A stretch of 64,000 nt of DNA from Chondrus crispus (lineage: Eukaryota > Rhodophyta > Florideophyceae > Gigartinales > Gigartinaceae): contig NW_005179001.1 in NCBI RefSeq assembly GCF_000350225.1, positions 175,378-239,377 of the forward strand, read 5' to 3'. Under the pieces are notes generated by a model, which was given only the letters and a program-made list of their open reading frames with translations, was not told where the DNA came from and did no database searches. A program made the position numbers and the translations under genes. Within the stretch, counting starts at the first letter, position 1; the number at the start of each line of letters is the position of its first letter. Positions 19,927 to 28,500 of this stretch are shown one piece after another.

Positions 19927-19948
19927 GTCGGACGCCCGTCCGACAAAT
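19927..19948 (+). repeat. Right attachment-like palindromic site
   Basis: GTCGGACG CCC GTCCGAC AAAT: direct-repeat partner of 12732-12753, identical outside the three central bases. It lies 143 bp right of the H2 target duplication and 22 bp left of the MITE. Confidence 0.6.
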
Positions 19949-19969
19949 TCCGCTCACAAGAGACTATCA

Positions 19970-20207
19970 GGGCCATTCCATTCATCGTGATTGGCAATCA
20001 CGCAATCACGTCAATAAATGGTGCCTGCTCCCTTGTGGTTGGTTGTTTATAATACGTTTCCTAAAAAATGGTCATGCTCATTAAAGAAATAAACAATCGA
20101 CTTAAAATTAATCTTGTGCTCCAATTTGCAGAACGACGTTAAATTAATGTCGTGATCGCGTGATTGCGTGATTGCATGATTGCCAATCACGATGAATGGA
20201 ATGGCCC
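19970..20207. mobile_element. 238-bp MITE with long TIRs
   Basis: TIRs of about 30-40 bp begin GGGCCATTCCATTCATCGTG at 19970 and, inverted, at 20207. A 3-bp TCA duplication flanks it (19967-19969, 20208-20210). No coding capacity; AT-rich interior. The GGG terminus and 3-bp duplication suggest a non-autonomous PIF/Harbinger derivative. Confidence 0.87.
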
Positions 20208-20295
20208 TCAATTGGAGGGAGGTTTTGGAGTATGATAAGGTAGGGATACAATCGTAGTATGACAAACGCGCGAAGACCCCTACTGTACCATTGCC

Positions 20296-20377
20296 CATCA
20301 CCCAACCAGCGCAGCAGCGCACGCATGGCCTGCCAAGCGACTGTAATTGGGCGCGCTGCTGCGCTGGTTGGGTGATG
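20296..20377. repeat. Perfect 25-bp inverted repeat with 32-bp spacer
   Basis: CATCACCCAACCAGCGCAGC... (25 bp, 20296-20320) is exactly reversed at 20353-20377. It lies about 310 bp before the desaturase ATG, in its promoter region. No target duplication is visible. Confidence 0.88.
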
Positions 20378-20684
20378 TCAGTGCTCCCGCGCGGGCCAAC
20401 GGCTCACCGCCACCACTCGCGAGCGGCACCGGCGCCATTCCGCGAGCCCGCACGCCTCCCGCGCCGCCACTTGTCCCGCCGGCCTTGGGCGGCCCCAATC
20501 AGCGCGCGCCGCGCCCTTCCCCAGCCGCACGCGCGTACACGTGGAGCGCCCGTCCTCGCGCCCGGATCCCGCCCATCTATCGCAACAGATATTAGACACA
20601 ATACTAGGGCCACCTCGCGCATCCCTCTCGCACATCCCGCTCGCCCCTTCCCCGCGACTTCACATCGCCCCGCCCGTCCCCGCC

Positions 20685-22289
20685 ATGTCCGCCACGCCGT
20701 CCCCCGCCGCCGCGCGCTTCGCCGCCGCCCGCGCTTGCGTGCTGCTGGCCGCGATCATGTCGTGCCTGGCGTGCGCCCTCACCCCGCTGGGCTGGTGGGC
20801 CCTGCTGCCGCTGCTGGCGCTTCAGCTGGAGGCCTTCGCCCTGCTGCACGACGCGCGCGTCCTCGGCCGCGTCACTAGGCGCCCCTCGCCCAAGGCCAGC
20901 TTCGAGAACCCCTCTGCCACGTTCACCTGGCAGGAGCTCGCGCGACACAACGCCGAGGAGAGCGCCTGGGTCGCAGTCGACGGCCTCGTGTACGACATCA
21001 CAGAGTTTGTCGACCGCCACCCCGGCGGCAAGGAGATCCTGCTCTTTGCGCTGGGAAGGGATGCTACTAACCTGTTCAACTCGTACCACCCGTTCACGGA
21101 TGTGCCACGCGTGGTGCTGAAGAAGTATCGAATCGGGTCATTGGCGACGTTCGAGCACCCCGTGTACAAGCCGGACTCTGGGTTCTACAAGGAGGCGAGC
21201 CAGGTGCTGAAGCGCTACTTCGAGGAGAACGGTGTGGATAGCAAGAACCCGTGGAACGGCGTCGTGCGCATGGCCCCGGTGTACGTGTGCTTCTTCGCGG
21301 CGTACTACGCCATCTACTGTGTGCCGGGAGTGCCGTTTGCGGCCCGTGTCGCGCTGGCGGTGCTCCTCGGCGTGTGCCAGGGTATGCCGCTGACGGGGTG
21401 GATGCACGATGCATCGCACGTGTCCATTGGCCGCTCGGAGAAGTGGTGGTGGGGTGTCGGCCGCTTCTCGCTCGACTATATGTCGGGCAGCTCCATGGTG
21501 TCGTGGCGTAACCAGCACGTCCTGGGGCATCACGTGTACACCAACGTCATGGGCGCCGATCCGGACTTGCCCACCGACCTTGCGGGCGACCCGCGCAGGC
21601 TCGTGCAGCAGCAGGCCTGGGCGTCCGTGTACCGGTGGCAGCACCTCTACCTGCCGCCGCTGTACGGCATCCTCGCGCTCAAGAGCCGCATGCAGGACCT
21701 CACCGAAGTCTTTTCCAAGCATACCAACGGCCCAATCCGCGTCAACCCCATCTCCGTGCAGGACTACCTGCGCATGCTGTCGGCTAAGGCCGTGTGGCTC
21801 TTCTACCGCGTCGTTGTGCCGTACGTCTTCCTGACGGCTGTTTCACGCCCGCAGCTCGCCGTGCTCTTCCTGGCCACAGAGTTCACCACCGGGTATTGGC
21901 TCGCCTTCAACTTCCAGGTCAGCCACATCTCGGACGAGGTCGACTTCCTCTTCTCCGACACCGCCAAGCGCGAGTCCGGCAAGTGCCCGGCCGTGTACGA
22001 GCAAGAATGGGCCGAGTCCCAGATTAAGACCACCATCGACTACTCGCACGACAGCCCGCTCGCCGCCTACTTCTCTGGCGCGCTCAACTACCAGACCATA
22101 CACCACCTGTTCCCCTGCGTCAGCCAGTACCACTACCCAACGGTCAACCCGCTCATCATGGACGTCGCCAAGAAGTACGGCTACGAGTTCAAGGTCTACG
22201 ACAGCTACGCGGACGCGCTCGCGGCGCATATTAGGCACCTCCGCAATCTCGGCAGGGAAGGCAAGCCCGCAGAGCTTAAACTCGAGTAG
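20685..22289 (+). CDS. Front-end fatty acid desaturase with cytochrome b5 domain (Delta-5-like)
   Basis: 534 residues, single exon, ATG at 20685 (the frame extends further upstream without ATG). Residues 12-55 hold a hydrophobic membrane segment. A cytochrome b5 domain spans about 78-150 with the haem motif HPGG at 112-115. The three His boxes are HDASH (241-245), HVLGHH (278-283) and QTIHH (470-474); Gln instead of His at the third box marks front-end desaturases. HDASH is typical of Delta-5-like enzymes. The known role is inserting a double bond between an existing one and the carboxyl end in ER-bound polyunsaturated acyl chains. Regiospecificity (Delta-5, 6 or 8) cannot be fixed from the sequence. 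The extra N-terminal hydrophobic stretch before b5 is unusual. Confidence 0.9.
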   Translation: MSATPSPAAARFAAARACVLLAAIMSCLACALTPLGWWALLPLLALQLEAFALLHDARVLGRVTRRPSPKASFENPSATFTWQELARHNAEESAWVAVDGLVYDITEFVDRHPGGKEILLFALGRDATNLFNSYHPFTDVPRVVLKKYRIGSLATFEHPVYKPDSGFYKEASQVLKRYFEENGVDSKNPWNGVVRMAPVYVCFFAAYYAIYCVPGVPFAARVALAVLLGVCQGMPLTGWMHDASHVSIGRSEKWWWGVGRFSLDYMSGSSMVSWRNQHVLGHHVYTNVMGADPDLPTDLAGDPRRLVQQQAWASVYRWQHLYLPPLYGILALKSRMQDLTEVFSKHTNGPIRVNPISVQDYLRMLSAKAVWLFYRVVVPYVFLTAVSRPQLAVLFLATEFTTGYWLAFNFQVSHISDEVDFLFSDTAKRESGKCPAVYEQEWAESQIKTTIDYSHDSPLAAYFSGALNYQTIHHLFPCVSQYHYPTVNPLIMDVAKKYGYEFKVYDSYADALAAHIRHLRNLGREGKPAELKLE

Positions 22290-23056
22290 ATTTAGTAGCT
22301 TAGTTTTGATCGCGGGCACTTCGCGGTGGAATGAAGCGTGGCGGAGGCACTTGCGTCTGCATCGCCACCACGCGTTTTGGGCGTGACAAGCACTTCAAGA
22401 TATTGGTATCGCACGGCCAGAGCGCCTGTAAAGCACCATGGTTGTTCGGACTCGTAGCGAGGCGGTTCGTGTGTAGGTAGAAGGCTGTCAAAAGATCGAA
22501 CAATACCGGCATGTCACAGCACACACTCGTTTTTGCAATCGCTTCCAGTTATAAAGCCGCTGTGGCAGATACCGCCGCATCCGCTTTGCCATGTTACCGC
22601 TGTTCGTTGAAGCGAGGTGTTCCTTTCGTGCCACCACACGATCATACAGCGCTGCAAAACAAGACCGCTACTGTAGGTAGTGTAGATGCACCCCGTTTCC
22701 GACGTAGTCGTGAGACAGCTCATCTCTGGCTCACGGAGACCAATGTCATAATTGTACCCGCTCTCGAGGCAGGAAACGAACGCAACCTTCCGTTTGCTGG
22801 GACGCGAAACAACTTATTCGAGGCGCGTGGTTCGTTGCCATTTCATTCCCCCTCTACGGTCGGAACGGGCATATCGTACTGTCAAGCTGCGCCTAGTGTC
22901 TTATACGCTTCACTAACTCCCACAGCTGGAACCTACTGAAAGAAGCCGACTTCATCTCCAGAGCTTCCCTTCCTTATTTTCCAGCACTACATAGTATACA
23001 ACGACCGAATTCTGTCATGCTGACTTGACTGCAAGCTAGCCTGCTCGATCGGAGCC
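22290..23056. other. Intergenic region after the desaturase
   Basis: 767 bp between convergent genes, much less GC-rich than its neighbours. It includes an ATG-initiated frame at 22511-22939 (142 codons) without recognisable domains, which I regard as doubtful. Confidence 0.4.
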
Positions 23057-24127
23057 TCAAAAAATATGCGTCAACGGCCCGTTGATATTTCCGTGGTCGT
23101 TGCGCAGCGTCGCGTACGTCTTCCCCGCCGCCGTAAACATGGAAGGCGCCAAGGAGAAGCGCCACGACCCCAGCGGACTGCCTCTGACGGTAACACTCTC
23201 GCACGTCGCGCCCCCCGAAATCCCAAACGTGTCAATCTCCTCTTTCCCAAATCTGCGCTCTACGTCCGTGCCCCCCAGTCCCAGGCCCCCCCAAACCGGC
23301 TCCCAATCATGCAGCATCTCCGATTCGAACCGGCTCCCCCTCTTCCTGGCTCTCAATAACGGCAGGTAGGCCGGCAGCAACGCGTCTACGACCTCGGTAA
23401 TGAAGCCGAAAGCCGACATCCTATCCAGGCCGCCGATGGGGGCCGCCTCCCCCTCGCCGCTCACTCTTAAGCAATCCTGTAGAAAATTGCGGGTGAGACG
23501 TCCCGGCGGTGCGCGATGCCTCATCCGCAACTTGTCCCACGTCCCGAGAAACGGGCCCAGGTTCTCTGCAAACGTGTCGGGGTCTGCCTCGGGCCCCATA
23601 CTAATGTCAGCCGTGCCGGAGAACCACCACGACACGGTGCCGCCGCCGATCTGGAAGTAGTGCGCGTCGGCACGCAGGGCCGGGGCGCTCGGGTCGCGCG
23701 GCGAGAGCTTGACGCTGACCCCGACGGCGTCCTTGGCGAACTCGACCGTGGCCGTGTGTCTGTCGAGCTCGGTGGTGAGGCGGCGGCGGTAACGCGGCGT
23801 CGAAAGCGGGGACGAAGAGCTCCACACTGCGACCATGGCCGTGTGGAAGAAGCGGCCACCGCGCATGACGCGGTGGCGCGCACGGCGTGAAGAGGGGTGC
23901 GGAGACGTGTGGAAGGTCGTCGGTACTGGTTGGAAGGTCCCTAGCCCGTCCGCGTCCGCTGCGGCTGTGCACAGCCAATCCTGCGCGCGCCAGCAGAAGG
24001 ACTCGAAGCTGGAGAGCGTGTCCAAACTCATCGGGGACGGCTCTGGGAGCCCGCAGGCGCGGACTTTCTGGGTCCGCAGCGGCGGGCGGCGGCAGGGAAG
24101 CGGAGGGGCGGGGAGGAAGGCGGACAT
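23057..24127 (-). CDS. Diverged HemF-like (oxygen-dependent coproporphyrinogen III oxidase family) protein
   Basis: 356 residues, single exon, ATG at 24127. Residues 1-60 are basic and Ser/Pro-rich, a plausible plastid leader. The rest follows HemF block order: GVSVKLSPRDPSAPALRADA (136-155), WWFSGTADIS (167-176), AFGFITEVVDALLPAYLPLL (239-258) and RRFGKEEIDTFGISGG..ES (291-311). HemF converts coproporphyrinogen III to protoporphyrinogen IX in haem/chlorophyll synthesis. The conserved HxNxR of the substrate pocket is here R152-x-D154-x-H156, and the HRxExRG...FDDL block is not recognisable. I infer a paralogue with altered or no oxidase activity; a canonical HemF would be elsewhere in the genome. 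Confidence 0.68.
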   Translation of the reverse strand: MSAFLPAPPLPCRRPPLRTQKVRACGLPEPSPMSLDTLSSFESFCWRAQDWLCTAAADADGLGTFQPVPTTFHTSPHPSSRRARHRVMRGGRFFHTAMVAVWSSSSPLSTPRYRRRLTTELDRHTATVEFAKDAVGVSVKLSPRDPSAPALRADAHYFQIGGGTVSWWFSGTADISMGPEADPDTFAENLGPFLGTWDKLRMRHRAPPGRLTRNFLQDCLRVSGEGEAAPIGGLDRMSAFGFITEVVDALLPAYLPLLRARKRGSRFESEMLHDWEPVWGGLGLGGTDVERRFGKEEIDTFGISGGATCESVTVRGSPLGSWRFSLAPSMFTAAGKTYATLRNDHGNINGPLTHIF

Positions 24128-24638
24128 TGTGGGGAGGCGAGGAAGACGGGGGAAAGGTGGTGAGAGAGACGTGGAAGGAACGGGGCGAGCACTTTACGTA
24201 CAGGGCAATGGAGGATTGCGGGAGCGATTGGAGGCGGAGAGGAGAAGAGAGGAGAGGGTGCTGTGCGGGCCACGGGTTTTTGCATGCGGAGGGAGATTTG
24301 AGGGGAGGCGCAATCGACAACCAATCGCTTTGCAGAAAAAAAGCCAGCGCTGCCTCTACATCTCCTGAACGGGCACACGTCGAAAAGTCCTGCTTTATAT
24401 TCTCTGCCAGCCAAAGCTCCGTAGCTTGCCAAACCGCATGAAGTACCGGCATCTCACTATTCTCACTTCAAACACAATGGATATGCTCAGAGAATAACCT
24501 GCCTTTGTACTATACCCTAACTCCCCTGCAAAAACCCTGCATGAGTATCCATACCGCCCTACAAATACTCTAGGACATAAAACTGTTAACATTAGTTAGC
24601 TACCAACGCTAGTGCTTTATTCCCTTGTATCACATCCC
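24128..24638. other. Intergenic region upstream of the HemF-like gene
   Basis: 511 bp between two minus-strand genes. Purine-rich on the plus strand near the ATG (about 24080-24260), so the transcript leader is CT-rich. No clear TATA box. Confidence 0.45.
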
Positions 24639-26942
24639 CTACCGTCCGCGAAACTTGCGATTCCAGCTCTGACTCTTCGAGCCCGCGATACACTCCTCGA
24701 TCGCCTTGTTCATCATGGCGAAGATTTGCTTGCTCTTCCCAGCCACGAACAGATCCGGGTCGTCGCTCAAGTAGAGGATCCGCTCCAGCTGCGGCGTGCC
24801 TATGAGCCTGGTGTCGGTCGCCACAACATCGATGACATGTTCGAGAAGCTCCCGCTCCCCGGACTTGACCGCCAGCTGCAGCAGCATGCTGTATGTCACC
24901 CGGCTGGCCATGATGCCGCTTTCGCGCATCAGCTGCAGCATTTCAAACGCCTTGTGAAACTGTCCGCGCCGCCCTGCCCCGTGGATCAGGCTGGAAAACG
25001 TGTACACATTCGGCTTGATCCCGTGCCCCTCCATATCTTCGAGCACTTTCAGAGCGCCTTCCAAGTCCCCGGCTCGCGTTAGAGCCGAGATCACAGACGT
25101 GTACGTCACAAGGTTAGGCGCCACTCCTTCTCGCGACATCTCGTCGAGCACGTCGCGCACCTGACCGAAGCGTCCCCCGCGCCCGAGCGCGTCGATCACC
25201 GTCGAGTATGTAATCACATCCGGCGTGCACCCCGGCGTCTCCCGCATCTCCTGAAACACTTGTAGCGCAGCTTCCCCGGCATCTCGTCCAGCCGAGCAAC
25301 GACATGCGGTCAGAAGCGCGTTGTATGTAATCACGCTTGGTTCGATCCCGATCGTGATCATGTGCTCGTGTATCTTAAAAGCGCGATCGATCATGTTGGT
25401 CCGGCCGCACAGCGTGATGAGCGTCGTGAAGCATTCACAGTTTGGGCGGAGGCTCTTGCCAATCATCTCGTCATAGATCTCAAACGCGATCTGAACCCTG
25501 TTGGATCGCGCTGCTACAGCCATCAATGCATTATAACTTACCTCGTTGCATATCACTCTGCGCGACTCCATATGCTGCTTGACACGCATGGCACGCTCGA
25601 AATCAGGAAACTCCTCACAAGCGAGTCCGGAAATAAGCGTATTGTATGTCACTAGATCTGGACTGACGCCTGTCTCTTCACCATCTTCGCCCTCCTCCCC
25701 CACGTCAACAAGTTTCCTCTCCGCTGCTTCACGCTCCTCTCCCTCGTCGGCCTCGTCGGCCTCGTCGGCCTCATTCTTACCTTGCTCAGCCGCTGGATTC
25801 CCTTTCTCTTCTCTTGTCTCTCCCCCTTGCTTCTTTCCCTTGTGCTCCACTGTCAATGTCTCCCCAGGCTTGGCCGTTGTGGCTCTCCTCGCCGTCGTTA
25901 GGGCCTCAATAAGCGGGGCGGCGGCCACGACATGGGCTGGCTTGTCCACGGCCTCAGGCGACTGCCTCCGTGCGTGACCCGTCTCTGGCTCCTCGACGCA
26001 TTTTGGAATATCCGTTATGAGCGGAATGGACTTGCCATTCGCAGCCTCCGTCTCCATGAGAGCGACGAGCTGGAAGGCCTCCTCGAGCATCTTGTTCTTT
26101 CTGAGACCGTTCACGATGGAATTATACGAGTAGACATCCGGCAAGATGCCCCAATCGCGCATACGATGAAGAATTCCAAGGGCGATATCCAAGTCGCCAC
26201 TGCGCACACAGCACGCGATGAGGACATTGAAAGAGACGACGTCCGGCAGGACGTTGCTCTCCGCCATGTTGCGGAGAGTTTCAAACGCGTCTGCAATGCG
26301 GTGGCTCTTCGCGCACGCATTGAGAAACGCGTTGTACGAGTACCGATTCAAATAAAACCCATTCTCCGAACAATTGTTCCTTACAGACATCGCCTCATCC
26401 ACGCGCGCGTTGCGGCTGAGCAGCACAAACAAGAAGTTATACGCGCGCGGTCCGAGCAACGTCTGGTCTCGGTCGCGGTCGACGAGGTACTGCCACTCTT
26501 CAAAGGCGCGGTCCGCGTCACGCGGGCCGCCGAGCTTCATCAGTGAGAAGAACAGGTCCGTGTAGATGCGCGACGTGAAGCGAATCTTGATGCCATGGTT
26601 GAGCGCCGCCGCGTCGTACACGCGCACCGCCGGCCGCCACAGGGCGGCCTTCGTCAGCGCGGAGAGCACGCGCAGGATGGCGCCGTACGAGAGCGTGTCC
26701 ACGTCGCGCGCGACCAGCTCCGGAAGCAACGACAGGGCGCCGGCAGAGATGGCCGCGTCGAGACCGGCAACTGAGGTGCGCGGGGGGCGCGGCGTGCGCG
26801 AGCGCACGCGCTTGCGCGAGTGCGGACGGGCCGTCGCCGCGTCGGGCGGCGGCGGCGTCGCGGAACACATCGGCGGGTGCGCGTGCAGGAAAATGCGGGG
26901 GCACGAGCGCGGGGCCGTGGCGGCGAAGAGGATGGGAGGCAT
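24639..26942 (-). CDS. P-class pentatricopeptide repeat (PPR) protein
   Basis: 767 residues, single exon, ATG at 26942. It has a Pro/Arg-rich N-terminus, then many 35-residue PPR units recognisable by VVSFNVLIACCVRSGDLDIA, VYSYNSIVNGLRKNKMLEEA, VITYNALLTACR, VITYSTVIDALGRGGRFGQV, LVTYTSVISALTRAGDLEGA and VYTFSSLIHGAGRRGQFHKA. Between repeats around residues 310-430 is an insert of roughly 120 residues, acidic and Lys/Glu-rich (EADEADEADEGEEREAAE). No E/DYW editing or SMR domain is seen. PPR proteins bind organellar RNA, usually one base per repeat, to steer processing, stability or translation. The organelle target is not shown by sequence. The C-terminus ends SWNRKFRGR. Confidence 0.9.
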   Translation of the reverse strand: MPPILFAATAPRSCPRIFLHAHPPMCSATPPPPDAATARPHSRKRVRSRTPRPPRTSVAGLDAAISAGALSLLPELVARDVDTLSYGAILRVLSALTKAALWRPAVRVYDAAALNHGIKIRFTSRIYTDLFFSLMKLGGPRDADRAFEEWQYLVDRDRDQTLLGPRAYNFLFVLLSRNARVDEAMSVRNNCSENGFYLNRYSYNAFLNACAKSHRIADAFETLRNMAESNVLPDVVSFNVLIACCVRSGDLDIALGILHRMRDWGILPDVYSYNSIVNGLRKNKMLEEAFQLVALMETEAANGKSIPLITDIPKCVEEPETGHARRQSPEAVDKPAHVVAAAPLIEALTTARRATTAKPGETLTVEHKGKKQGGETREEKGNPAAEQGKNEADEADEADEGEEREAAERKLVDVGEEGEDGEETGVSPDLVTYNTLISGLACEEFPDFERAMRVKQHMESRRVICNEVSYNALMAVAARSNRVQIAFEIYDEMIGKSLRPNCECFTTLITLCGRTNMIDRAFKIHEHMITIGIEPSVITYNALLTACRCSAGRDAGEAALQVFQEMRETPGCTPDVITYSTVIDALGRGGRFGQVRDVLDEMSREGVAPNLVTYTSVISALTRAGDLEGALKVLEDMEGHGIKPNVYTFSSLIHGAGRRGQFHKAFEMLQLMRESGIMASRVTYSMLLQLAVKSGERELLEHVIDVVATDTRLIGTPQLERILYLSDDPDLFVAGKSKQIFAMMNKAIEECIAGSKSQSWNRKFRGR

Positions 26943-27427
26943 TGTTTCGGGGGGAGCGGGGGTGGACTAGGATGCGAAGAGGAGGCGGCGGACGGCGGAG
27001 GAATGAGTTGTGTGCGGATGAGTGATTTTGTTTGGTGAGGTGTGGGAGATAAGGGGACAGATCTCATCTGCTGTTGAACCGTGGATAGGTCGGCTTTCCC
27101 GTCGCACACGTGGTGTCGTGGTCAAAGACACATGTATCTCGTGGACACTTGTACGACGTGGACAGGTGGCAAAATTGAGTGAGAGTAAGCGTAACGGCTA
27201 GAGGAAGTGCAAAAGTTTTGGTTTTCGTCGATTCTTCGGGCCAATGATGCAGTAGGAAGCACTACACAGTTCGCAGCATTGGGCGATCCCCTTGATTCAT
27301 CTGCCCCTCACGCTTGCCTTGTACCCTTGGGTACCTTGCCTTTCTCTCCTTCCCGTGTCGCCGTCCCCCCATTCCCTCAACCACCACCCTTGCCCTTACC
27401 GTTTTCATTCTCCCCTCTGCCTCCAAA
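26943..27427. promoter_or_regulatory. Divergent promoter region between the PPR and CYVCD genes
   Basis: 485 bp between two diverging ATGs, so it must drive both genes. Next to the plus-strand gene it is strongly CT-rich (27340-27425) and lacks a TATA box. Near the middle are short GTGG/CGTGGACA repeats (27108-27168). Confidence 0.5.
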
Positions 27428-28051
27428 ATGCGCACTCGCAGCCAAGCCAAGAACCTCCCGCCGACCCCTCCCCCGGCCGGCCGCCCCTCGTCGCCCTCCG
27501 CCTGCGGCACCCCACCCGTGCGCCGGCGCATCCCCATCGTGAATCTGATCACGCCGCTGCGCGACTGCACGAACTGCCGCCCCCGCGGATCCCCCCCACC
27601 CTCTTCGCACCCCGCCAAGCGCCCGCTCGGCCAGCCCGCCCCAGAGACGCCCGCGCTGCCGCCCGGCGAGGACGTGCGCGTCGTTGCCACCGCGCTCACC
27701 CCGGAGACGCCCGCGCTGCTGCCCGGCGAAGACGTACGCGTCGTTGCCACCGCGCTCACCCTGCACCCGCTGCGCGACTACCCGCACATGCGCTTCCAGT
27801 GTGGCGTGCACGAGTTCGGCAATGCCCAGTACTGCATCAACTGCTTCTGCTATGTGTGCGACATCCGCGCCGCCGAGTGCCCCGTCTGGTTCAACCACGC
27901 GGGCGCGCACGAGAAGCACCCGCGCTCGCGCAGCGCCAGGGAGCGCGCGCGCCTCAGACGCGAAAAGCGCGAGCGCTGGGTCTTGCGCAACAAAACCGTG
28001 GTGAGAGAACCCTTGTCATTTCCGTGGGCACCCCAAGGGCAACTGCGGTGA
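27428..28051 (+). CDS. Cys/His-rich CYVCD-motif protein, function unknown
   Basis: 207 residues from an ATG (CCAAAATGC context). The N-terminus is Pro/Arg-rich. Residues about 72-111 are a 20-residue tandem duplication (PETPALLPGEDVRVVATALT), encoded by a 60-bp tandem repeat (27643-27762). The C-terminal half has a possible zinc module: C125, H128, C136, C139, C141, C144, C151, H157, H161, in RFQCGVHEFG..YCINCFCYVCD..ECPVWFNHAGAH. A similar C-x2-C-YVCD...C..W..H pattern occurs in uncharacterised plant nuclear proteins. No catalytic function is known. The basic tail may be longer if a GTGAGA donor near 28001 is used; I see no matching acceptor. Confidence 0.65.
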   Translation: MRTRSQAKNLPPTPPPAGRPSSPSACGTPPVRRRIPIVNLITPLRDCTNCRPRGSPPPSSHPAKRPLGQPAPETPALPPGEDVRVVATALTPETPALLPGEDVRVVATALTLHPLRDYPHMRFQCGVHEFGNAQYCINCFCYVCDIRAAECPVWFNHAGAHEKHPRSRSARERARLRREKRERWVLRNKTVVREPLSFPWAPQGQLR

Positions 28052-28400
28052 CGTGGCACGAGGCGCGCGCAGGAGGGGATGCGGGCCTGGTCCCAACCGG
28101 ACAGCTGTCCGGCGAACGACGATTTGAGCACCCACATTGCCATTCTGTAACACCATGGAGCCCTGCCGTGCATCTCTGACATAGCTTAAATTCCACTCTA
28201 ACATGCGAACAAACTCAATCTCCCTGCCTATTCTTCCGACCTCCTCTCCCCCCTCACCCTTCCGACTTGCCCTCCCCGGCCCGACCTTGCGTCTGGTACT
28301 TCCACGTCGATATTCTTCCACGCCGATCAATCCCTTCTTAACCCCTCCCCCACCACCGGCACAAGAATCGATGAGAGCCTGATTGAACTGCCGTCCACCC
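28052..28400. other. Region before assembly gap 1
   Basis: 349 bp without a clear gene. It contains the perfect palindrome CCGGACAGCTGTCCGG (28097-28112). The CT-rich part after 28200 is probably the leader of the next gene. Confidence 0.4.
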
Positions 28401-28500
28401 NNNNNNNNNNNNNNNNNNNNNNNNNNNNNNNNNNNNNNNNNNNNNNNNNNNNNNNNNNNNNNNNNNNNNNNNNNNNNNNNNNNNNNNNNNNNNNNNNNNN
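28401..28500. other. Assembly gap (100 N)
   Basis: Exactly 100 N, a conventional gap size, so true length is unknown. It removes the start of the AlkB-type gene. Confidence 0.98.

Larger units (their letters stand above)
12732..19948 (+). mobile_element. Crypton-type tyrosine-recombinase element (proposed limits)
   Basis: The tyrosine recombinase with a GCR1_C-like end (12928-15180) defines a Crypton. Proposed borders are two direct copies of GTCGGACGCnnnTCCGACAAAT (12732-12753 and 19927-19948), each a near-palindrome. Without the nested element H2 and one target-site copy (3858 bp) the element would be about 3.3 kb, within the usual Crypton size. Cryptons lack TIRs and target duplications and integrate by site-specific recombination, so matching border sites are expected. 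The recombinase identification is firm; the limits are inference. Confidence 0.5.

Noticed and set aside
22511..22939. 142-codon frame between desaturase and HemF-like gene
   Set aside because: ATG-initiated but no recognisable domain or promoter; kept only as a remark.
28203..28382. 60-codon frame MRTNSISLPIL before gap 1 as the AlkB N-terminus
   Set aside because: It ends in TGA before the gap and has no AlkB features; more likely leader sequence.
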